Positions 35,478 to 47,751 of a stretch of DNA of 64,000 nucleotides are shown piece by piece (the first letter of the stretch is position 1; every line of letters begins with the position of its first letter). Position numbers and translations under genes: made by a program. The notes beneath the pieces are model-generated. The model did no database searches, had not been told where the DNA came from, and saw only the letters and a program-made list of their open reading frames with translations. This DNA comes from Cunninghamia lanceolata. Lineage: Eukaryota > Streptophyta > Pinopsida > Cupressales > Cupressaceae. The stretch spans positions 10,186,001-10,250,000 of the forward strand of contig BSBN01001482.1 in assembly GCA_027924645.1 (NCBI GenBank), given 5' to 3'.

Positions 35478-38040
35478 TGGGTTTTTCCCTGACTGGATGC
35501 TCATTCCTAGATTTCCCTACAACCTAGCCATCAGTGATCAACAGGATCTCTAGGATAGGGGCCAATAGTGTAGGAGATAAACTATATTTTTATCTCCTCT
35601 TCTTCTTTAGGCTCTGCAAAACCTAGGGAGGTATTCCCTATTCAACACCCATGAGAATATGCTTGTGGGTTGGCTTGGGATGTTGATAGAAAGTAGATAA
35701 ATCCTCCTGTATGAAGACCAAAACTGTGAGATAAGTGCAAAGGGGCTAGCTTTGGGCTTATGTTCAGTTGTGAATCAGAGGATCTTGGTCCTAAACTACT
35801 TCTACGGTCCTAACGGTTGTTTTGGAAGTTTGAATTTGATTTGTAAGTGGATGCAAAACTAGGATCTGGTATGTAATCTCAATGCAGAGCTAGATTGGTG
35901 CCTATCCAGGGCTTGGAGTCAGTAGACATACACCTGTGAATGATCAGCATGAACATAATAAAACTGAATTTCAAGGGGGTGTTGTAGTGTTTGCCTTACA
36001 GATACCTCCCAATACAGAGTGTTAAGTTATCTCTACTTATGGCATCCCTATTGCAGTATATCCTTCCCAACACTTAATTTGAAAACACTTTAATCTACCC
36101 CTTGAGTAGAAGTTGAAAGATCAAGCATTCAATATAGGAATTCTATATTCTAGAATACCAGACACCCCTTAGATATCTAGATTCAAAAGAAGGACACATG
36201 CAATACTGGAGATAGAATTAACAAAACAGATGCAAATACAGCATTACTCATATAAAATTAATCATGAAATCAGTAGATTCATGCATGAGACATACAACAA
36301 GAGATACATAAACTCACAAAATCACCTGCACAGAGCAACCAGAAATAGTTGTATCTTATTACAGAGCTGGATATGTCCAGTTTTCAACAACCTTGAATTG
36401 AGTAGCATCATCTGCTTATAAAGCAAGGAGATGTACTCCCTCATTAATCACTGGGCAGTCCCCAAGACATCACTCGGTGCAGTGCATCGCCAGCGGGCAC
36501 CAAAAACATTTAATGCAGCCGCACAGACAGGAGGGAAGGGGCAGGTGAGATCTTGACTTGCAATGCCTTGTCATGATTTTCTGTCTAAATTGAGCAGCTG
36601 GTGTGTCCTTCCGACCCATACCTCTGTGCAACTTCGCCATTAATGGCATACCAACTCATAGCCTCGGGATACAGTAGTTGCATGCTTTGCAAACCTTCTC
36701 CTGCCTTGGGATGCTACTGTGGAAGCATGGAAAACTCTCCATCTAAATATTTAAATGATAACTGTCGATCTCCTCCCTTTCCTGCCAAGATCTGCAGCGT
36801 GGATCACGCTAAAAAGTCAGCCACCATTGATATCATGACATGCGGCTGCATCCCACTGACTCTTCAAACCAGATTGCACGGGGATATATTATCCCACATT
36901 CACCCTGCAGCACTCTTTTTAACACTTTATATGCTAGGCCGGTTACATATATAATGTCAGTGATTTTGCTCCCGACGGCACCAACTTAACCCTTCTTCAT
37001 CATCCTCCAGCAGGATATCCAGATGCCCAAAAATGACCTGACGTCAGCATCATCTGCATCATAATCTTCATCGGCCATACCATCCTCATCGGTGAGCCTC
37101 ATAAATGTCTCCTCGACATTACATATCATGTCGATGCAGGAATATCACCCTCACTATAGAAACCTCTGTCGGGGAGACCCAACACATTAGAAGAACACCC
37201 TCTAATCATGCCGATAACCAAAGTCACGCTGACATCCTCTACTGCATGCACCCTTTAGATGCTCAAAAATCCTGCTGACGTCACCCAGATAAAATATATC
37301 ACCCTGATATATGAACATCTTGGTGACATCATCATCATATTGGGGTAGGGTAATATTTGTAAGATCACCGGATGTTTGAAATATCACCCCCCGCAAGAAT
37401 ATCGGGTAGCACTGTAGCTCCATGAAACATCGGGGTGATGTTAGAACATACCTGATATTTGGAAATATCACCCCGTCCTTAGAAAATGATGAAGCTGAAA
37501 GACATATTGCCCCGACAATGAAAATCCTGATGACGTCATCGTCACATTTAGGACTAGGGTGATATTCATAACATAACCCGATATTCAGAATATCACCCCG
37601 ACAATTGAAAATCATGCTGCTGATAAGAAAATATGACCTCTACAAGATCATGATGTTAGCAACATTGGGGAAGTTAAAACATATGGCGATAAACTAACAT
37701 CAGGGTGATCTTAATGAAGATCACCCGATGTTCAAATATGATGACCTTGGGACATCGGGTCATACTTACCAAATTCTCAACACCAACATCACAATGATAT
37801 TGAACTAAGATCACCCGATGTTAAAATATCACCTCCAGGCAGGATGTTGGGCTAGTGAATGCATGATGACCCCAATAAGATATCCGGACACGATGATGAT
37901 GACGATGACCCCCTCCTTCAAAATATCATGATGATGCTGAAAACACTGAGAGGATCCAAGACTTAAAAATTTCATGAAATCATGGGAAGGTGCCTACAAG
38001 CTAATAACCTGGAACCTGATAAATGATGCAGGCACCAACA
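35478..38040 (-). repeat. Tat 5' LTR
   Basis: 2,563 bp, the better preserved copy for CG-containing motifs. In element orientation it begins TGTTGGTGCCTGCATC. Its first kilobase holds the ATATCACC/GGTGAT motif array and TGACGTCA palindromes at 37,039-37,046, 37,276-37,283 and 37,531-37,538. Confidence 0.92.
36960..38000 (-). promoter_or_regulatory. motif-rich U3 region with bZIP-type palindromes
   Basis: Short words ATATCACCC, ATCGGGTGAT, ACATCGGGGTGAT and their complements recur in both orientations, with GATGACGTCATC among them. TGACGTCA is the core bound by plant bZIP (TGA/CREB-like) factors. The position upstream of the LTR promoter suggests an enhancer array; this is inference. Confidence 0.45.
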
Positions 38041-38045
38041 GAAGA
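38041..38045 (+). repeat. target-site duplication GAAGA (right)
   Basis: Second copy of the 5-bp duplication flanking the Tat element. Confidence 0.8.
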
Positions 38046-38880
38046 TATGACATGAATGTGATTAGGAATTATTAGGATCGTGATTAGGGTAATGTGAGAG
38101 GATGATGTGTAAGGATAATGGGATTAGGGATGTGGTTGAATGATGAAAAATGATAAATAGGATATGGTTGGGATGAGGTTCAATGATGAAAATATGATAA
38201 ATGGGATATGACTAGGATGTAGTTGAATGATTAGGAATGTGATGGAAATGGATTAGGCCATGACAAGTAGGACATGATGACTATGATTATGGTAATGTGG
38301 AATGGTTTGTAATGAGTGATTGGATAATTAGATAGGTGATTAGCTATGATGTGATTAGGATATGATTGATTAGGATGAAATGGATTGGTATGATATGTAA
38401 GGACAATGAGATTTGGAATGTGGTCGAATGATGAGGAAGGGGATGATTAGAATGAATGAGATGTGATTAGGGAGGGTGATTTTGATGTGATTAGGGTATG
38501 ATGGTTAGGTGTTGGTTGGATTTGGAATGTTGGTTAGATTAGGAATAAGACGATGTGGAATGATGGTAATGTAATTGGGATGTAATTAGGATAGAATAAG
38601 GATGATGTGGATCATGTGAATGATAAGGATGATTAGATGGCAAAGAGGATGTGGTTAGGAAGAATGATTAGGATATGGGGTCGAATGGTGAGGGTATGAT
38701 AAGAATGTGATTAGGATAGGGTTATGATGACTTGGATGTGACTAGGATGTGAAGATTGAATGATGAAGATATGAGTAGGAATGTGATTTGGATATAATGA
38801 GTTGGCATGATGAATAGGATATGATGATGACATGGAATGAATGTGTGGAAAGAATGTCGAGGATGATGATTAGGCAAGCA
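38046..38880 (+). repeat. GAT-rich low-complexity tract
   Basis: Irregular repeats of GGATGATTAGGATGTGATTAG-like words with no ORF. The same composition occurs at about 26,100-26,261, so this was one tract before the Tat element inserted. Confidence 0.75.
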
Positions 38881-40740
38881 CACACATCAATCAAAGAAGA
38901 CACTTGGCAATCAATTTGGCTATTTTTTATGACTCATGATGTTTTGCAAACACTTATAGACATACACAATCCTAGGCTAGGCAAGGACTATATTTGTTGA
39001 ATCCCCTAGCTACGCTTATTCAAAGCGGGTAGCTCCAGGATCTTGGTAGTACCAGCTCCCCCTTATAGTGTACTGACTTCTCATGCATACCAAGATCTAG
39101 GTTTCCCAAGGCTTGTCCCCCCACTAAACCTTAGGATTGTCCCTGCTACCTCAGCTAAGAACTGCATGAATCAGGGCCAGTTCAAAGGTTACCCTTCTAC
39201 ATCAACAAATAGAAGGTTTTTGGCCACTAAACAAGAAGGTTCTAGTAAAATATTTGGGTGACCGGCACCCCATGAGCATCCAGCAAGCCACTTAAGGCTC
39301 TAACTAACCCTACTAGGAGTTTAATAAACACAAAGGTATGCCTCCTTTTGAGCTAGCACTGTATCGTGAGCACTAATACCAGTTAGACTTGGCTTTCATC
39401 TTATCCTTAATTTATATAGCGGGCTAAACAAAAGTCCCACTTGGGGTTGTAAATGAGTTCTCCTTGTGGATGTGTCTCAAGAGCAGGCCCACTCTAAGGC
39501 TGACAAAAGCAAGACAAGTTAACATGTTTTTGATCCCCAGGCTCGTACTAAGTCACAAGGGGAGAGCATACACATGTGAACTTGCTCACACTCGCATGGG
39601 GGCTCATTAACCTTAGAAAATAGATGTGTGGTGTGATAATGAAAGTGTTGAGAGATGCTTTTGATTCCCAAGATCACATGACATGCGAGGGAAGAGCATA
39701 CACATCTCAAAACACCAACACAATCACCAAACAAAGAAAACACTAGTTCATTTTAAGCCCCATGATATGTGTGAAAACAACAAGTTCATTTTAGTGCCCA
39801 AATTGAAATGTGCCTATGATAACCAACACACATGCATATGAAAGAAATTAAATCCCTGCATCAAATGCGTTAGTAGTTTCAATCGAATGTCTTTGATGAA
39901 AGAATGCCACATGTTGTAAATCAGATGTTAGTAGCACATAATCCCCATGACAATGCAAAAACATGAAATTTGAAGTTAAGTACCCCCCTGTGCAAGCCAT
40001 TAAGTCAAAAGGCCCAAAAAGGGAATCTATAAAATATCCTAGAAAAATGATCAGTTACAGTAAAATAAATTGCAGATTCAGAAAATTCAAGAAATTCTGA
40101 GTAATTTGAAAAAAAAATTCACTGAAATCTGATAAATTATGTCAAAGTTATGAGTGTTTGAAGTTTTGAAACAATGTTGATTGTGACTGAAAATTTGACA
40201 AATAAAACAACATTTTTACCTGATCAAACCTGTACCGTTATGAAGTTCTTGAAGTTAGCTTTCCGACGCCACCAATTTTGTGAAAATCTGACCTATTTTG
40301 CAATTTTTTTGAAAATTTGAAAAAAATAGCCTCCTTCGGCATGTAGAGAGCACAAGAGGGGGGGTCTTGGCAATTTAAAGTTGACCATTAGTAGTCTTCT
40401 CTTTGCAGTCACATGCTGTGGTTAATACTAGTGGCAGTTAGTTTGAATCAATGGTTATTGTTTTGGAGGGAGCCTCGGGTCACCAATGTGACTGGGAGCC
40501 GAAAGTTGGCAAAATAATAGGAAGATGACGGCCGTCTGATTACCAAAGGAACCATAAGCCAAAAGAGATGCCTATGTGGAGCAGCGTTGAAGCATATCAT
40601 ATGTGGAAGTAGGGGTTTTACCTCAGTCCCTTTCCCCGCCACGGCTGGTCACCAATGTGACTACCCTCTACAAACAACCAACCGTTTGAAGAAATTACAC
40701 CATGAAAAGAACTTAAATCTAACTTATGTCTTAATTTTAT
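38881..40740. other. non-coding, nothing recognised
   Basis: Mixed composition, no protein motif. A 14-bp inverted repeat GTCACCAATGTGAC occurs twice (40,479-40,492 and 40,648-40,661). The part near 40,020-40,330 has the A-rich style of an LTR leader, but no partner repeat was found. Confidence 0.45.
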
Positions 40741-40860
40741 AGGTTGTGTCAATGATAAGTCACGGTTGCCGGTTAGGGGTTAGGCAGTGGTTAGTGTTAG
40801 GCAGTGGTTTAGGTTATAGTTTAGGGTTAGGTTTATGGTGTAGACTGAGATGCCAGTGGT
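40741..40860 (-). repeat. interstitial telomere-like repeats
   Basis: Degenerate GGTTAGGGGTTAGG, GGTTTAGG and TTTAGGGTTAGG words, related to the plant telomere unit TTTAGGG, between about 40,767 and 40,840, next to the PPR relic. Confidence 0.55.
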
Positions 40861-40989
40861 GGGAGAGAGTTTAGAGGGAGAGCTTGGTTGTGGAGCCGCG
40901 CCTTTGGCCACCAGTTTCCACACACAGATCACCCTTTTCGACAAAATTTTAGCTTGGGTTTTGCTGTAGCAATTTGGGAGTCTTGACGT

Positions 40990-41305
40990 TAGGTGGGGGC
41001 CGACGACTGTGTATGGCCTATGGCGTACATCAATCAAACTTCCGCACTTGACATACATGTTGATAAGGTTATTATGAAAAGGTGTAGGCATAGCAGATAC
41101 AAATCGCCTCTGAGCAATGAAAGAGTGGACTTCTTTCCTTTGTGACAGTGCATTCTTGAGAATGCAGGTTTACAACAATCAAAAATATGCAGAGGAATCT
41201 CCAGGGAGATTGTGTGTAGGAAGTAGAATGTGCAACACCTCCTTTCAACTTCCCCTCTCTATGTAATGCTCTGAGATTGAGATGAGAAGTGGATGGCAAT
41301 GGCAT
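40990..41305 (-). pseudogene. PPR protein (PLS-type) fragment
   Basis: PPR proteins bind organelle RNAs for editing, splicing or stability. On the minus strand the fragment starts at an ATG (41,303-41,305) with MPLPSTSHLNLRALHREGKL. After a one-base frame change near 41,240 it continues VLHILLPTHNLPGDSSAYF, a stop, LL, a stop, TCILKNALSQRKEVHSFIAQ and FHNNLINMYVKCGSLIDVR. The last block is the typical S/L PPR signature NaLidMYvKCGsl.dAr, and the preceding part is the usual N-terminal repeat of land-plant PLS proteins. It then runs into unrelated sequence and telomere-like repeats. Only about 100 codons are left, with two stops and a shift: a fragment of a retro- or duplicated copy. Confidence 0.8.
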
Positions 41306-41799
41306 TTTATGATTATAATTGTAGCGTGGAAAATGTGCAGTGTTATCTATCACAATGACATTGCTGGTGGTAAGTCTGCCATTTTCACACCCACTAACTT
41401 ATTTCCTCATTTGCAAATCCAAATCATTTGTTTCAAAGCAAGGAGCAGGTAACAATCATAACAGAGCCAAAGGGATGTGGGAGGCAATGAAGTGTATGGT
41501 CTACAATGGCTATGGCGAGCAGCAGCTGAGATTTTGACACTGGGTTTTGTTGGGTCTTTCTCTCTGAATCGGCAGAGGGTTTGCCAGTTCCAATGCACAC
41601 GTAGATTTGGCCAACAAATACAGGAGGTTGTGTGAGCTGCCTCCCCTTCACTTCTGGTTCTGCCGCACCAAGGGGGTATCCCTATAGCTAAAGATTTGAC
41701 TTTGACTCACCCAATAGAAAGATTTAGATTTACAATAGCAGGCATAATACTCTCATGTTTGGACCAAGATTTGCATGATAAGTCACTAGGCTGCAATGT
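41306..41799. other. spacer, nothing recognised
   Basis: It may include the former 5' region of the PPR copy. Short ORFs on both strands carry no motif. Confidence 0.4.
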
Positions 41800-44480
41800 T
41801 CTTGGACATATCTCACTGCTTATGAATGAGAGTATGCAGGGGTCCTATTTCTACTCCTACAACTAACATGTTGGAATTTTGAAAGGATTTGTATTTAATG
41901 TTTGGATGCAAGACAGGGGGTTTTGGATCATAACTACTACACAAGGGCAGATCGATGCCTATCTCAGGGCAAGGAGTCAACTAGACATATACAAGTTAAT
42001 GATTTGCACTGGCATTCAACTTTCAAGGGGTTAGGACTAGTATTTGCCTTATAAACACCACCCAAGACTGAGTATTTAGCTGCCTCTACTTACAAATATC
42101 CCAGCTGACACACATTCTTCTTCATACTTAACCTAAAATAGTTTAATCCACTCCTTGAATGGAAGTCACAGATCAAGCATGCAATACAACAAATCTATAT
42201 TCTAGAATCTAAGGAACCCTTAGCAACCAAATTCAGAAGAAGCGATGCATACAGCAAAATGGAGACAAACAACTAAACACATGCAACAATGCATTTTTCA
42301 TATAAAACAATAATGAAAGTGAAAATATGTGCAAGATGCATTCAAATGCAACTCATAAACTCACAAAAGAGATAGAACAACCAAGAAATGCTCTGTTTTC
42401 ATTATTTCCTCAAAAAATGCCCAAGTCTTCAACCACAGAAAATGAGTAACACGGTTCTGATATACCCAGAACATGTACTCAGCAATCAAGTACAGGGTCA
42501 ACTCAAAATGCTGCCAAATACACTGCATCATCAAAATGGCTCCCAAAACATTCAATGCAGCCAAAAGAAATAGAGGAAAGAGTAGGTGAGATTGGGGGAT
42601 GTGCTGCCGCCTGGAGATTTTTGCCTTAAAAATGGTAGTTGACCTGTCCACTCGACCCATACCTCTACAAATTCACCATTAATGGCCAACCTACCCACGG
42701 CTTCTAGAGTTTCTTCCCGCTTGAAATGATGTAGTGAACACACAAAAATTCCCTCCTATTCTTGAAAGTTTGAATGATGGTCGTCAATTCATTTCCTCCT
42801 GCCGAGATCTGCGGCTTCAAATCATGCTAACTAGATCTGAGAATCCCAATCACTTATGCTAAAAAGTCATCGGCCAATGAGATCGCACCACGTAGGCGGA
42901 TTTTGTTTCTTTGACTTTTCGCAGCGTGAAGATACATTTTGCCTTCAAATCTTTGCATATGCAGTCGTATATACATACAACTGACTTGGACATGTGTCAC
43001 CCCCTGATTGGTTCTCCATCACTGAATATTTGTATCTTCATCGACCGTCAAAAAGACCCTGGAAGTGTCTGCCGATAGGCATTGTCCTGCCGACGAGCCA
43101 ATGTATCTATTCTTGCTTTTGAAATTATATGTGCAATTGTATATACATAGAATCACCACATACAAGGGCAGACCCCAAATCACCATGAATCAATTTGAAA
43201 TCGCATTCGGGTCCGGGTTTTGTATCTTCCCTTTGTATGTCTCCTTGTACATTGCATATATACAATACGCAATATACATACAACCGCAGACATCAAAATG
43301 ATTATTAACCATATTGTAACTTTGCAACAGGTCTAGCTTGTATCTCTTCTTCTTTGTATTTCCGCATATACAATGCACTTAACATACAAACTACAGACCC
43401 CACCTTTGAATTTTCCGATTTACATTTTCCAATCGGGTCCGCTTTGTATATCCTCCCTTGTATCTTTGCCTTGTATATTGCATATACAACTGCGAATATA
43501 CAAGCAAAACATACATACAATCAGACTTCTGCCTTTATCAACCAGAATGTAAATTCATTTCGGGCCTGGGATTTGCATCTCAGGATTGCATATTCCCTTG
43601 TATGTTTGATTGCATGTACAAACATACAATTGTATATATATACAATTGGTGGACCCCACCCTTTGGTTCTTGCCTTGCATGTATCTTTGTATCTATTGCT
43701 TGTATGTCCGATTGTAAATTGGGTACATAGAACCCCAATATACAACCGCGGATCTCACCTTTTTCACAAATGCAACTAACTCCTTGGCTACGTCCACCTT
43801 TTGCACCTTCCTGCTTGTATACTTCCTTTGTATCTTTTCTTCATTGCACATTGCCTTGTATGTGTGCTTTGTATATTTGATATATATTCACCTTTGCATC
43901 TGCATCGGCCATCGAGGAGACCTCAAACTAAGCCTCCGATGGATGCTGTCACGCCGAAAAACCTTTGTATGTCCCCCTTGTATGTCGGCCTTGTATGTTA
44001 CTTTGTATATGCATCGGGCCTTTGTATCTTTCGCCTTGTATGTTACCGCCTTTATATATGCATCAGGGTATCGGTGAGACTGTTGCATGAATCGCTGATA
44101 CACATTGTTTCATTGATGATCCCTTGTACATTGACTTTGCATATCGCCTTTGTATCCTACCCGTTGTATATCAAATATACAACAACATATACATGCAAAG
44201 CTTTACATACAAGCACGGAATATTCTAGGAATCTGCGATATACAACCACTTTTTTTTATCTCCAGAAATGCATTTAAATGCCACATACAAACCCAATATG
44301 CATACAACGATGCATACAACCATTTTTCTCCATTCTGAAGCCGATTTAACTCTTTTTTCAGGTCCGCCAATGCACATTTGCACTTGTACATACAAAGATA
44401 TATGCATACAACTACACATGCCGAAGGACTTAGAAATTTTTTGGGTTTTTTTTATGAAAAGGCCTACAAATGAATACTTG
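41800..44480 (-). repeat. diverged Tat-type LTR (apparently solo), with TTGTATRT motif array
   Basis: 41,800-42,960 aligns with the Tat LTRs around 26,570-27,700, for example GATGCCTATCTCAGGGCAAGGAGTC against GGTGCCTATCTAGGGCTTGGAGTC, TCTATATTCTAGAAT, and CATTAATGGC. Orientation is the same, so the element would be on the minus strand. Where the intact element has its ATATCACC array, this copy instead has a 1.5-kb array of TTGTATGT, TTGTATAT, TACATACAA and TATACAA words (about 42,950-44,420). No internal region is attached, and the outer limits are approximate. Confidence 0.65.
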
Positions 44481-46216
44481 AAACCCAAAATCTAGGTGGG
44501 CACCACCAGGTTTGATGAACATAAGTTGATGGCGATGGTCATAAGGGTGAGTGGCAGATTAATGTAGTCACCACTAGAAGTGGCAGGAGAGTGGCAGATA
44601 TGTGGTGGAACAGCCACAATGGTGGCAACATATGTATATTGGGTGGCGATAGGAAAAACAAAGAAATGCGGGAGATTTTCGATGGGGTTGGAGTTTAAGG
44701 GAGATGTTAGGTTTTAGTAGAGAAAATGCAGGCGGCTTCCAGCTTAGGGTTTTTTAACTAGGCATTAGTGGGAGGTACAAAAGGAGGTGAAGGGGCAAGG
44801 CCAAGCGGTGGCGGGTGTTGTGAGGAGCAGTGACTAGGTCTATAAGGTGGAGGTCGACAGGCACTATAAGTAGATGTCGCTGTTCGAAGCAGTGACAAAG
44901 AACTGAGACCAAGAGAGGAGGATTTTAAAGTTAGTAGTAGACTTAATGGGCAATGGCGATAGTGGTAAAGGCCGTGATAATGGTTTGTTAATGGCAATCA
45001 GGAGGAGGTTTGAAAAATGATGGATTAGGGTTTGAGGATTTAGCTGAACGAAAACCAAGGCCATTAAGCATGCAACGAAGTTCAACTTGTGATGAATAAA
45101 TATCAAACTTGCAAGAAATTATTAGTTTCAAACGTGCAGTCAAAAATATTAGACTTGCAATCAATAATGTCAACCTGTTGAACTAGTAAGATGACCATTA
45201 AACCCGCAGATACAAGAAAACTTAACTTACAACCTGAAATTAATGAAAACTAGGTGATTTAATCAGATCCCTGCGCAAAACCAGTATAGACTGTCTGTAC
45301 AGTACGGACAGAGAACAAAAAAATTTCAAAAAATTTCCTGTCATAACAGTATAGTACATTTTATGTTATTTTTCATAGAAAGGGCCTCTGAGACTCAACA
45401 GTGAGGTCTGTTTGAGCTCCGGAGGTCACCTGCGAAATTTGATTTTCAAAAATAACCAAAAAGACAAGATTTTTCACGCATTCACATCAGGTTCACGATT
45501 TGTGGCTAGGGTTTTGGATTTTTAGGCATGTAGAAATGAAATACAACAAACCCTAACTACAATAGAAAGCAATCTAGCCTAGAAATCCATCAAACAAGCA
45601 TGACAAACAACTAAAATCTAAGATAACATTAACTAACTTCTATTGTCCTCCTCAATCTTGCATTTTCGTTCTCAGATTTGCAAATACATGCAACATCATG
45701 AGAAGCTCATGAGTGTGGACATGAAGATATTGGAGAGTTACAAGCTATGAGAGATGAAAAATGAACCAAAAGCCCCAAAATGAGCTGGAGAAAGTGGTTT
45801 TATAGAAGAGGCATTTTTGAATGGAAGGTCAAGATTGAAAGTTGACTTGCAGGCCAAATCAAGGGTGGAGGTTGATTAGGGTTTCCTCACCACAAGAGGA
45901 CAAAATAGAATTTTTAATTGAGGTAAATGGTGAGGTGGGAAATGGAATTTAAACTAAATAAATTTGCCCAATTTATTTAATTTGTTGAGAGGGATGCATG
46001 TGAAAGGGGATTTTGGGATTTGATTTATTTGTTTGAATAAATCAAGTGAAGGGAACCTTATGAATAATTAAATAATCAATTAGGATTAATTATTTAATTA
46101 TAGAAGACACATGGATAAATGATTAGAAATGATGAAATTGAGTTAGATGAATTACGGAAATGGAAGGAGAAATTTGTCCTGTCACATTTACGACATGACA
46201 TTTTTTAGTGTCTACA
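44481..46216. other. non-coding; possible LTR remnant at the right
   Basis: No protein motifs. About 45,240-46,216 has an LTR-like style. On the minus strand it would begin TGTAGACACTAAAAAATG, and a near-palindrome CTGTCTGTACAGTACGGACAG lies at 45,291-45,311. No partner repeat, PBS or duplication was found. Confidence 0.4.
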
Positions 46217-46480
46217 GTTAGGGTTACAATTAGAATTATGATAGCATTAGTGTTACAATTAAGGTTAGGGTTATGGTTACAAATAAAATTATGATTTTAT
46301 TTAGTGTTTGGATTAGGGTTGGAATTAGGGTTAGGGTTAGTATTATAGTTAGGAAAATAATTAGGGTTGGAATTATGATCAAAATGATCAAGTTAGAATT
46401 AAGGTTGGGGTTAGGGTTAGGATTAAAATGATGAAGTTAGAGTTATGGTTAGGGATATATTTAGAGTTATTATAATCATA
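46217..46480 (+). repeat. interstitial telomere-like repeat tract
   Basis: Degenerate TTAGGGTTAGGG, GTTAGGGTTA and ATTAGGGTT words, interspersed with AATTA words. Confidence 0.6.
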
Positions 46481-46836
46481 GGTCTATATCTAACCCTAAT
46501 TCTATATCTAACTCTTATTATAATATAACATATAACTAAAATTATTATATAATATATTATAATATTATATTATTTAATTATATAATATAATATAGTTAGA
46601 ATTAGGCTTGCTATTGCGAATGCTACTGGCATACCTATGTTTTAAAAATATATCTAAAGTACGCTAAGAGACATCCTTCTCAATGCACCTATTTTTTATA
46701 GTATTTATAGCCTTATCCACCCACTACTACATGTAATGACTTTATAGTAAAAATATAAATACAAACTATCTAGCAATAGGCCTATAAATATTTGTGCCTA
46801 TCGGCCATTTGATAGCACGTTTGGTGCTTTTACTAG
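46481..46836. other. AT-rich spacer
   Basis: TATAATATAATATAG-type repeats and unrecognised sequence up to the truncated host II LTR. Confidence 0.5.
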
Positions 46837-47733
46837 TTGTATTTATTATGCACGCACATATTTTGGGCATCCCACTTGGAGTGGCACTGTGTGTCTGAAA
46901 TTGCAGTTTCTATATTGGCAATTTATATTTACAACTTAGTGTCATGGAAGTTGCTAAATACAACTATGACTACTTGTAAGGTGTGTAAGAGTTACTAAAA
47001 TGGAAAGAGCTTGTAAAAATGAGGTTACCTTAGAAACTTGACAAGCATGATTTTAGGAGATTGTGAAAGCATGATTATGAGCAAAAAATGGAGTGCCATA
47101 TTTAGAGAGTTAGTTATGATTTGGCTAATTTTCTATTTTATAGTGGATTTGATTCTCCATGACTAGGCATTGGATATTTCCTATCCAATTTGGGTGCCTC
47201 ATTTGTGGCCGGTATTAGCTCATGGTTTTGGGTTTCATTTTGGTGGTTTCTTGTATTGAAACTCTTATAAATTGAATTCTTGATGAGTTATTTGTGATGA
47301 GAAATTTATGCAAGGTTATGCTGTCAGTTTTAATTAGAGAAGAAAGATGTAAATCTCCATGTTAAGGCTTTGAACCTACAAGTGTATTGTAACATGTTTG
47401 TTGCTGCAGATTAATACATTGGTTGATGCTTTGGAGTGTGGGGTTTTTCACCTAAAAGGGTTTTCCCCATGTATATTGGTGTTTCTTCTGTTCTGTCTAT
47501 TTTCTTCTTCTTTCATGTTCTTAAGTGTTAATTTACATGTTATGCTATTGAAATGTTCTTAGATTTGTAAGCTACATTATCTTTCCTCCAAGGGTTAATG
47601 TGATGCAAAATCAACTATGTTTGTTTTCGCTTTAAGGGCATAGTAGTATGTGTTTGCATCAAGTTATTGAATATTTGTTTAAGTAAAATATAAGATGTTA
47701 TAAGGTACATGGTAGGTTCTCTTCACCCTTTCA
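46837..47733 (+). repeat. host II 5' LTR (5'-truncated)
   Basis: Matches 7612-8482 and the corresponding part of 61,075-61,989. It begins at TTGTATTTATTATGCACGCAC and ends CCTTTCA right before the PBS. TATA box TATAAATT at 47,266-47,273. Confidence 0.83.
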
Positions 47734-47735
47734 AT

Positions 47736-47751
47736 TGGTATTAGAGATAGG
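47736..47751 (+). promoter_or_regulatory. host II primer-binding site
   Basis: TGGTATTAGAGATAGG, a mutated form of the tRNA-Met-type TGGTATCAGAGC, two bases after the LTR. Confidence 0.75.

Larger units (their letters stand above)
26267..38040 (-). mobile_element. Tat-clade Ty3/gypsy retrotransposon, complete, minus strand
   Basis: 11,774 bp with 2.56-kb LTRs, TG...CA ends, 5-bp duplication GAAGA, and a PBS next to the 5' (right) LTR. Gag, protease, an extra RNase H, RT, degenerate RNase H and integrase are encoded right to left in a single frame (35,352 to 29,134). About a dozen stop codons interrupt it and no frameshift is needed. There is no chromodomain. The size, long LTRs, extra RNase H and PBS type fit the Tat/Ogre group. 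It interrupts a GAT-rich tract that continues on both sides. Confidence 0.92.

Noticed and set aside
43354..44277. ORFs of 90-158 codons within the TTGTATRT array
   Set aside because: Composition follows the repeat (Cys/Ile/Tyr-rich) and overlapping ORFs exist in several frames, so no gene is supported.
42950..44420. CRISPR-like or satellite array
   Set aside because: The TTGTATRT words are short, irregularly spaced and in both orientations; there are no constant repeats with unique spacers, and this is a plant sequence.
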